From positions 32,076,289-32,140,288 of the forward strand of contig CM030365.1 of the NCBI GenBank assembly GCA_017893485.1: 64,000 bases of DNA, written 5' to 3'. Source of the DNA: Hemerocallis citrina. Taxonomy: Eukaryota > Streptophyta > Magnoliopsida > Asparagales > Asphodelaceae. This document shows, one piece after another, positions 56,733 through 64,000 of this stretch. Within the stretch, counting starts at the first letter, position 1, and each line of letters begins with the position of its first letter. The notes beneath the pieces are model-generated. The model saw only the letters and a list, made by a program, of their open reading frames with translations. It made no database searches and was not told the DNA's origin. Made by a program: the position numbers and the translations under genes.

Positions 56733-57631
56733 TGTAATATCCCGGTCGGATATTATATTTATATAATTATTTTTTAAAAAAATTAAAGTATTTTTATGGA
56801 AATTACTTGGTTTTACTCATAAAAAGTTATCTGAATATATATACTAGTAAGTATATACAGGTATTGTATCAGTTTTGTGCACTTGTACAAAATCTTGAAA
56901 AATGCGGTTTTTGAGAAAATGTCTGGAAAATCCCGGGCAGATATTAAAAATTATTATTTTATTTTTAATTTCAGAAATGATATATTTTTGGTGGATATCA
57001 CCCGGGTTTTGTTAATAAACATTATCTATATATATATACTAGTCGGTATAAGACTGTTTTGTATCAAATTGATACTGGAATCTTCCGAGCCAGGTAATAA
57101 AATTATTTTATTTTATTTCTCAGAATTAAAATATTTTTGTTATAGATTATTCGTTTTAACTAATAAAAATTATCTGTACGTGTATGAATTGTATCCGTTT
57201 CGTACGTTTGTACAAAATCGGTAGTATGTGATTTAGGAAAACTATCTTTTATTCTTGATCATTCATGATCAAATGAAGGGTTAGGATTTGAACTAGGGTG
57301 TGACTGAATTTAATTAGGTTTTGATTGTAACATAAAATTACAATTTGAACATCCAATTGATGAGCCATGAGAATGAGAACATTTGTTCTCTTCTCAACCA
57401 CAAACCCTTCTCCCCCCTTTTACCCACTGGCCAGCCCCAACCCTAGGGCAAAGCCCTCTCCTCAATTTCGTGTTCCTCCATCTCATTTTCACCTCATTTC
57501 CTCTTGAAATTTCTTCTACTTCTTGTTCTACTTATTTTTAATTAGAAAGATTGAGAAAGAAAAAGAAATAGAGGATCAAAATCAAAAGAAAAGAGGGATG
57601 GAGTCCATGGGTTCTCTTTCATGAAGAGTTC
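56733..57631 (+). repeat. LTR-like 5' region of F
   Basis: It starts TGTAATATCCCGG. It contains two or three diverged copies of a roughly 180-bp unit (AATAAACATTATCT or AATAAAAATTATCTG, then TTGTATC and TTGTACAAAATC). The general plan is like the first 400 bases of the X LTRs but the sequence is diverged. It ends in a purine-rich leader (57545-57600) similar in style to the start of R in the X family. Confidence 0.55.
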
Positions 57632-57868
57632 TTGAAGAGGAGCAAGAACAAGGAGCAAGGAGGAGAAGGATCAAGCGCAGAACAAGTAGAAAGGCTGCGG
57701 AGCGCCTATGCGAGGGCCCAGCGCAGGATGGTGATCCTAAATCATAGCTACAGGGCACAGTTCGCGTGCATGGAGCGCCGATGCGCGGAACTCCAGGAGC
57801 AGGTCACACAGTTACGAGCACTGCTGACTAGAGAGGACCCACCAGAGGGCGCTAGCAGTACCGATTAG
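57632..57868 (+). pseudogene. Short coiled-coil ORF, possible Gag N-terminal piece (F)
   Basis: 78 codons open, starting at a TTG in this frame, so no proper initiator is seen. The first in-frame-looking ATG upstream (57621) runs into a TGA within four codons in another frame. The sequence is charged and helical (QVERLRSAYARAQRRMVILN, ERRCAELQEQVTQLRALLTR). It ends at TAG 57866. A coiled-coil fragment of a Gag-like protein is possible but unproven. Confidence 0.4.
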
Positions 57869-58025
57869 GCGGTTGAGTTCTTGTAAACTATTTTGTTATT
57901 TTGTAATTTTGACTCCTAATCATGTAATATAGATGTAGGAAGGGTAATACTTATGTAAGATATGGGGTTATGATAAATGAAGTTTAGTTTTATGTTCTCT
58001 ACGAGTCTTATGTGTGATGAGGTGA

Positions 58026-58733
58026 ATGGATGTTAATTTGCAATATCACAATATGATGCTATGTGTATCCCATTATCCCTTCTGCCAGATGTTTCGCAGA
58101 ATAAGAAGCGGTAGGGTCGACAATTTCGAAGAGCCAAAGGAGATTTCACCACTGCAGGAGCTAAGTGCGGGTCAGCGCACAGCGGCGGCACCCAGCATAC
58201 GCCAGGAAATGAAGAAGCTAAAGAGATGCAGGACCAGGAGAGGTCGACAAGCTAAGCAAGTGAGTGACGCTTGCATAGTTATATTAGCAAGCCTAGCAAA
58301 GGAGCAGGAACACTTTGATTCCGGCTTGGCCAGACTGCAGTATGAATGGGAGCAAGTCCAGGGAACCATCGAGGTTGTAACATGCCATTTCTGTAAAGAA
58401 GTTGGACACAAGAAATCAGTCTGTCCACGACGTCAAGGTAAGAGATCTGCACCAGCATCCGGGTTCGAGGACCAAGGTCAGGAACGGAAGACTCAGAAGA
58501 CAGAGGCCAAACTTAGAGGCGCCAAGACAGAAAGTTGTTTTCTATGTAGGGAGCGAGGTCATTTCATGAGCCAGTGCCCGAAGAAGGACCCTCAGATGGA
58601 TACACGTGTCTGTTACAGATGCGGGGAGATTGGTCATATCAGGCCAAATTGTCTCCAGTTTCACAAGAATAGTAGCGGCATATTAGCCCTGAAGGTGGAC
58701 AATAAAGGAAAGGGGCCTGTCCCCCAAGAGTAA
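58026..58733 (+). CDS. Gag-like protein with three CCHC zinc knuckles (F)
   Basis: An intact 235-codon ORF. Met22 (58089) may be the real start, because it follows TATCCCTTCTGCCAG, an acceptor-like sequence, and leaves 214 residues. The N-terminal half is basic and helical (QEMKKLKRCRTRRGRQAKQV). Three CX2CX4HX4C knuckles follow: C120-C133 (CHFCKEVGHKKSVC), C171-C184 (CFLCRERGHFMSQC) and C196-C209 (CYRCGEIGHIRPNC). Such knuckles bind RNA in Gag nucleocapsids. No protease or RT follows. The position before a chromodomain relic and 3' LTR supports a Gag remnant; a host CCHC protein is less likely. Confidence 0.65.
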   Translation: MDVNLQYHNMMLCVSHYPFCQMFRRIRSGRVDNFEEPKEISPLQELSAGQRTAAAPSIRQEMKKLKRCRTRRGRQAKQVSDACIVILASLAKEQEHFDSGLARLQYEWEQVQGTIEVVTCHFCKEVGHKKSVCPRRQGKRSAPASGFEDQGQERKTQKTEAKLRGAKTESCFLCRERGHFMSQCPKKDPQMDTRVCYRCGEIGHIRPNCLQFHKNSSGILALKVDNKGKGPVPQE

Positions 58734-59136
58734 GAGTTCACACTTAGTAAAGGGCAAGCTGAAGAAGGTGGGAGAGCCAATACTAGTATGGGACTGCAAC
58801 TAAGACTTAGAGTCGTATTTTGGAATTGTTTTGGACTAAGGAGTAATATATGATGTAACACTTTTGAAATCAGTTAGATTTATATGAATATGGAATCCAG
58901 GAAACTGTTTTGTTCAAACTTGGTTCATCATAATCTTTTGTCTAAATTATTTTTCAAGAGTTGAGGTGTGTGCGGGAGGCAACTCCAGAATTGGTTCTGT
59001 TGATTACAACGTCTGGAGCGTCAGCTTTGAGCAAATTACAGGAGAGAATCCTGGAAGTCGGAAGTAATGTTCATAGGTCATGTCCTATTCTAAGGAGGGA
59101 GTAGCTACCGAATTGCATAAAGTCGGGTTCTTTAGA

Positions 59137-59205
59137 GAACCAGTTCGTGGATGAGCCACTTGGGAGCCGGAAAGCAGTATAAGCTTTCTTTCCCCAAGTT
59201 ATTAG
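59137..59205 (+). pseudogene. Chromodomain relic at end of integrase (F)
   Basis: In one frame the sequence reads EPVRG, a stop, then ATWEPESSISFLSPSY and a stop. ATWE followed by an acidic residue and a short tail is the usual end of the chromodomain in plant chromovirus integrases, just before the 3' LTR. It is short, so the call rests mainly on position and this motif. Confidence 0.55.
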
Positions 59206-61094
59206 GGTATGGATGTTTGCCTGTTTTCCTAACATAACGTAGTTCTGAGGACAGAACTATTCTAAGAAGGGAGTATTGTAATATCCCGGATGGATATTAC
59301 CTTGTATAAATTATTATTTTATTATTATTTTATCAATATTTTGTTTTAATTCCAAAATTGAAATATTTTGGTGATTTTTGCCCGGTTTGTTCACAAACAT
59401 TGTCTGTGCGTATATATCGGTCTGTGTACCTCCGTAGTACATCGAATTGGTAGCGCAATCCTCCGAATTGATAATAAGATTTATTTTATTATTATTTTAA
59501 AATTAAATTATTTTTATACGAATTATGCGAAGATTTGCGGTATACGCATATATATACGTACATATGCGCGTTGTAGCAAATTGTACATTGTGCAAATTAG
59601 GTGTATGTTTGGACAAAGTGTAATGCCCCGATTTTTCATTTAATTATTTATTTTGCACGTAGTGTGCATGTACAATATTTTTGGTAATTATTTTCATTAT
59701 GATGAGTATAGATATTTAAATTTTTGCTTTTAATTATTTTTATATAAAGCCTTCTTTTAATTAGACAAAAAGCCTTTCTTCTTAAAACCCAAATTTAATT
59801 CAATTTATTATTTTTTATAATTATTATTTTGGCCCAAAAACTAAAAGCCCATGAGCAATTTTATTTTTTTAAATACAACTTGTAATGTAGGATACAATTT
59901 AAAGTTTATTTTATAATGTACAAATTTTTGGAGGCAATTGCATGCACGTGCATTGCACGTACACGTGCAATGTGCACCATTTTTATGCTAGGCCGATTGG
60001 AGCTTTGGAGGGAAATCAAAATTTGAGTGGAGTCATGGGTGGTGGTTACTTGATCATGGGTAGTTAGTGTAACTCCTCCTTAAATCATAGCCATTTGTTT
60101 CTAACTCCTACTTCAATCTTAGCCATCCATTCTCCTAAATTTTTTGTATAAATTCCCCCCCCCTTTGGCTAGTATTCTTGTGCAAATTATTTTCCTCCAA
60201 GCTTATAGTTTAAAATACAATTATCTAGTAGTTTAGCAAGTGAGTAAAAGATTGAGAGTGTGTGGGAGGATTGTGCTTGCATCAATCAAAGGAGGCCGGC
60301 ATCAGAGAGGGGCTCTCGGTTTGGCATTGTGGAGTGCTCGGGTTTGGCTAGTGTGCGCGCTTCTAGGAGGAGGATCGTTTGTTTGCAAGGACATTCGTTT
60401 AGGAGGTTGCTAGTTGTATTTCTCTCCAACTAAGGTGGGTAAATTTTCCATGTTTCTAATTAGGAATTCATGCTAGATTTGAATGGAAAGAATGATGCAT
60501 GAAAAAGATTATGCATGAGTACACATTTAATTGGAAAAATGACCTATTGATTTGTTGAAATGTTGACATGAAATTGTATGTGGTTCCATTAGTAAAGTCT
60601 AAATTTTGTGTGAATTGAATATGGCCATGGATTGCTTGCGGAAAATCTCATTATCTACATCAAGAATTATACACAAAAGTTAGTAGATTAACAATGCTAC
60701 TTTATGTGTTTAAATGAATCTTTGTGTTTTATTGAAATGGATGAATTAAAATATAGATTTGTACGTTTGGTAAATGATTAAAAACAAGAAATTAACATGA
60801 AGTTTGCTAATAAAGAGATTAGTGATATTAATTGTTAAGAAATGTAGAAAAAGAAGAAATGTGGTAGCGATAATTTAGAATTCGAATTAAGTGCATGAAA
60901 AACATGTATTAATTATTGAAAAAATTATTTTCTATATACTGGAGTATAGTTTATAAGGGTATTGGTCAATCTGGAAATTTATAGTAAATTTTTATAAAAG
61001 CAAAATGAAATGAGGAATTGTTGAATATCGAAATGTTTTAAATAACAGAGAGAATTGATTTAAATAAATTTCGAGTTGCATTATTGACAACCTA

Positions 61095-61182
61095 AGCGCG
61101 TAGCTCAAGTGGTCGGGATGGCTTTAATCACTACAGTGGGTTCGGGTCTCATGAGTTGCTGGTTCGAATCCCCTTAGCAACA
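61095..61182 (+). repeat. tRNA-like segment 1 in LTR D
   Basis: TAGCTCAAGTGGTC (61101-61114) fits a pol III A box and GGTTCGAATCC (61161-61171) fits a B box, about 50 bases apart. The spacing and long middle resemble a class II tRNA (Ser or Leu type), but I cannot fold a convincing acceptor stem, so it is a tRNA-derived relic or SINE head, not a working tRNA. Confidence 0.5.
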
Positions 61183-61222
61183 TACTTTTGCAATTTTTGG
61201 AAAAAAATAAAGCACTGCAGCC

Positions 61223-61241
61223 GAGAGCATTTAATGCTCTC
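61223..61241. repeat. Perfect short palindrome in LTR D
   Basis: GAGAGCATT-T-AATGCTCTC, a 9-bp stem around one base, located between the two tRNA-like segments. Confidence 0.7.
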
Positions 61242-61260
61242 AGCGCCTTCATTAACGCAT

Positions 61261-61336
61261 AGCGCGTTCGGCCCAGTGGTTGTGCCTTCGGTTTGTTTCC
61301 CTGTAGTTCTGGGTTCGAACACTGGTCTCGACAGTG
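61261..61336 (+). repeat. tRNA-like segment 2 in LTR D
   Basis: TTCGGCCCAGTGGTTG (61267-61282) is A-box-like and GGTTCGAACACTGG (61312-61325) is B-box-like. It begins AGCGCGT, as segment 1 does. The acceptor stem is not convincing. Two such segments in tandem suggest a dimeric tRNA-derived SINE or captured tRNA fragments. Confidence 0.45.
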
Positions 61337-62060
61337 TTTAAAATTTGGAAAAAAATATTTTTTTTGTGATTTTCATGAGTGAAAAAAATATGAAAAAAAT
61401 ATGGTTATTATCCTAAAATTTTGTGGGACTTGTGAAAAATAATCTGAGGATTATTTGCATTAAATGAAGTATGTTTTGAAAATAAAATGTATAATTTAGA
61501 ATTATAAGTTATACACTTGTATGTTATAAAAGTTGCACTTTGCAAAAGGACTTGAAATAAAATACTAGAAAAGAAGTGAAATAAAGATAGGAATTATATT
61601 ATGTGATGTGATGTAAATTATTGTCATTTGAGAATAATGGGAAAAACTATGGAATGTGAAATTGATATTTGATGAAGTATATGATTCCATGTATGGCTAT
61701 GGACTTATGAATAAATTAGAGGTCATGCTTTTGAAAAAAGAAAATCTATTATGATTATGAAAATGAACTTATGAGCTGGAAATGCTCAATTTTGAAAATT
61801 GTGAATTGGAATTGAAACAAAAGAGTAGCTAAGTCTCCCCCGGCAATTGAAAGAAATGAAATGAAATTTGAAATGAAAGACCAAGGTTGGTCATGTTTGA
61901 ATGAATGAATAAGTCCGGTTTAGTGGAGAGGCTAACTCTAGAGCTTTGATTTTGTTCATGATTCTAATAAAAACTAAGGATTAGTACATAGTGGAGACGT
62001 GATGAAAGTAGGAGAAAAACATGAGTATGAGGGCCATTGGATTGGCGGCGTGAGAGTATT

Positions 62061-62230
62061 CACAGGCTGTCTTCACGATACGTCGTGACATGACGTGGAT
62101 ACTGCTCTAGAGTACGTCCCGGTGGCGACGCTCGTGGGATGTTTGGTGACTGCAGGTGGTGTCATGTCCCATGACGGAGGATGAATTGACCACAGGCTGT
62201 CTTCACGATGCGTCGTGACATGACGTGGAA
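62061..62230 (+). repeat. Direct repeat 130 bp apart in LTR D
   Basis: CACAGGCTGTCTTCACGAT at 62061 and 62191, continuing CGTCGTGACATGACGTGGA in both. These are two copies of about 40 bp each in a 130-bp spacing. Confidence 0.75.
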
Positions 62231-63114
62231 TTTCCCTCCAGGCTGTCTGGACATGAGCTCGTAACTCATAGAACATCTAGGATACTTACCGTAGTTACAG
62301 TAGTAGATTAAGTCATGACGAGGGACCCTACAAGATGAAGAACGATTAAGGGCTTGCCCTCGGACCTATGTAGTATGGGATGCATAGAATCCGAACAAGT
62401 GTGCATTAGTGTCATGTAACATAAACAACTGCATCAAGGACTGAGTGCACAATTACAACACGACATCAATAGGGTAGTCCCTTTAGTATGATATGTGACA
62501 AGTTTGTGTTTGTTAAATATGAAAAATAAGTTATACTATTTCCGGCATAGAGAGGATGGCCGTGTATAATGTTCGTCGGTTGAATAAACTGACGTACTCA
62601 CAGTTTTGCATGCAGAATAAATGACATGATAAAGGTTAAAGAGGAACAGATGCTTAAAGATTATTCAATGTTGTTGTACATTTATTTAAATGTTGTAATT
62701 TTACTTTCGTTGTGCAGTGTAAATTGTAATGTTTTACTTGTAACTCTGATGTAAAGTAAAAAGTTCAAATTTCCGTGTAAAATTGTACTAAATGAAGTGG
62801 AAAGATCCTGTAAAACTCTCGAATTCAGTTATATTTGGGATTCGGGGCGTTACACAAAGTGCTTATGCTTGTCATGACCAATTTAAGTTAATTATTAGGA
62901 TTTTAGGAGGATTAAACTAGGATTAAGAATGCATGAGAAGATTAAGGTAAAACCCTTCTAGAAACCTTATCTTTTCACCATGCTTCCACCTCACCCTACA
63001 CCCATACCTCCACCTCATCCTACACTCCTACAAGGCATGGCCAACTCTTGAATTAGGGGAAGGGGTTTTGTGCAATTGTTGAGTGCAATTTTGCACTCTC
63101 CACCCTCTCCTCCA

Positions 63115-63126
63115 CCTATAAATACC
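63115..63126 (+). promoter_or_regulatory. TATA box of LTR X3
   Basis: CCTATAAATACC, as in X1 and X2, with the purine-rich GACAAAAGAAAGGAAAGG about 40 bases downstream. Confidence 0.58.
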
Positions 63127-64000
63127 CCCTCATTCTCCACTTGTCTCACTTTTTACAAAAACAAAGACAAAAGAAAGGAAAGGAAAAGAAAGAGAGAACC
63201 CATTCTAACTTGAGAGTTTTTCTCTTGTAGGTTTCCATAGAAGTCCTAGAAGCTTAGGGGAAGGAGAAGTATAGCTAGCAAGCCCTTCCATCAAAGAAAT
63301 TTTAGGTGAGGGTTTCTCCACTTGTGTTTTTGTTTGAGTTGTTGTTTTTGGTCCTTCTTCTTCTTATCTTCCTTGTTTTGTTTCCTTTTTGTTTTGGGGT
63401 GTTTTATTGTGATGTGGTTGTGTGTTGTTTTGTTGTATATGTTGTAGCTTAAAAAGAAATGGAATAAATAGTAGTAAAGAATAAAAAGATTGAATCTTTA
63501 TGGTTGTAGTTGTTGTTCTTGTGTTATAGATTGGACTAAAATGACTACATGCATATGGACTTTGTGTATCCAACCATTTTGGATTGTAGGACTTGAATGT
63601 GGACTCATACATAAGCATATGACTTCGTGCATACACCCATTTTGGGGTTGTATAACATACACTTGAACTTTGGACTAAAAAGAATGCATATGTTTGGTTG
63701 AACCAAAATGGAGGACTCTTTACTTTATTTTATTGTTGTTATTTTCTTTTATTAATCTTAAGTAAAAAAAAGAACCCATTTTAGATGCTAATTCTAGAAT
63801 GTAAAAGAAAAGAGACTAATCTAAGTTAGAATGATTAAAAAGATCTCTTTTATGTTTGACTAGTAATAAATAAGAAATAGATGCTTGTGAAGTAGTAGTA
63901 GATGGTTATGTCGTTGTAAAGATGTAGTAGATGCTTATGTTTAAAATAAAGTAGTTATAGTAGATGTTATGTTAAATAAAGTAGCATTAGTAGATGTTTT

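Larger units (their letters stand above)
59619..62854 (+). mobile_element. Solo LTR D, 3236 bp
   Basis: It starts TGTAATGCCCCGATTT and ends GGGATTCGGGGCGTTACA, with the exact duplication CAAAG at 59614-59618 and 62855-62859. The ends are inverted relatives (TGTAATGCCCCGA against TGTAACGCCCCGA). A GTATAAATTCCCC TATA box lies near 60147. It has no coding region and contains two tRNA-like segments. It lies inside X3 and is younger than it. Confidence 0.9.
56733..64000 (+). mobile_element. Chromovirus remnant F, pol deleted (runs off window)
   Basis: TGTAATATCCCGG at 56733 begins an LTR-like part. Two short Gag-like ORFs follow, then a chromodomain relic, a polypurine-like AAGAAGGGAGTAT (59264-59276) and the 3' LTR X3 from 59277. 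RT, RNase H and most of integrase are missing. The 5' LTR-like part is only a distant relative of X3, so F may be a chimera of two related elements. The right end lies beyond the window. Confidence 0.65.
59277..64000 (+). repeat. LTR X3 (3' LTR of F), split by D, runs off window
   Basis: TGTAATATCCCGGATGG, then sequence closely matching X1 from its start (TAAATTATTATTTTATTATT). It is interrupted at 59619-62854 by D and resumes TGCTTATGCTTGTCATGACC as in X2. A TATA box CCTATAAATACC is at 63115-63126. The window ends inside the TAGTAGATG repeat zone. Confidence 0.88.

Noticed and set aside
61095..61336. Two functional tRNA genes
   Set aside because: A and B boxes are present but no convincing acceptor stem could be paired, so they are listed only as tRNA-like.

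Overview
The window is nuclear DNA from a plant with a large, repeat-rich genome. Essentially all of it is nested transposable elements: Ty3/gypsy LTR retrotransposons with plant-type domains, a Ty1/copia remnant, very long LTRs typical of plant chromoviruses, and a RICESLEEPER-type hAT transposon. I see no convincing host gene, no rRNA and no CRISPR array. The species cannot be named from this sequence.

Layout. (1) Bases 1-11736 hold the 3' part of Ty3/gypsy element A: end of pol, a 115-bp tandem array, two antisense genes, a 114-bp tandem array and a 3' LTR. That LTR is split by solo LTR X1 (9154-11668, target duplication GACCC). (2) 11737-12455 is unassigned. (3) 12456-33701 is element B of the same family. 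Its gag is split by an apparently intact hAT transposon (14962-18814, 8-bp duplication CCCAATGG, 715-codon transposase). Its integrase is split by inverted solo LTR X2 (21863-26397, duplication GGGTC). (4) 33702-38616 is a decayed Ty1/copia element on the minus strand carrying a recent 1308-bp tandem duplication. (5) 38798-56291 is a long solo LTR, E (duplication ATAAA). It was itself invaded by element C (40848-53951, duplication ATGAT), the third and only complete member of the A/B/C family. (6) 56733-64000 is a chromovirus remnant, F: an LTR-like 5' part, a Gag-like ORF with three CCHC knuckles, a chromodomain relic, and the start of a 3' LTR (X3). X3 is invaded by another solo LTR, D (59619-62854, duplication CAAAG).

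A, B and C belong to the Tat-type Ty3/gypsy lineage. In order they carry gag with a CxxHx4Hx4C knuckle, protease, RT, a Ty3-type RNase H, a second RNase H and integrase, followed by genes on the opposite strand. The antisense module is the most interesting part. Each copy has a TATA plus initiator promoter facing back into the element, introns at the same places, a protein resembling the 'putative gypsy type transposon' family with a KKRKR-type basic patch and a coiled coil, and a second coiled-coil ORF. Extra antisense ORFs are known in this lineage. The conserved promoter, the introns and the repeat arrays flanking the module are what can be read directly here. Most retrotransposon ORFs are broken by stops and frameshifts; the hAT transposase is the only long ORF that looks intact.
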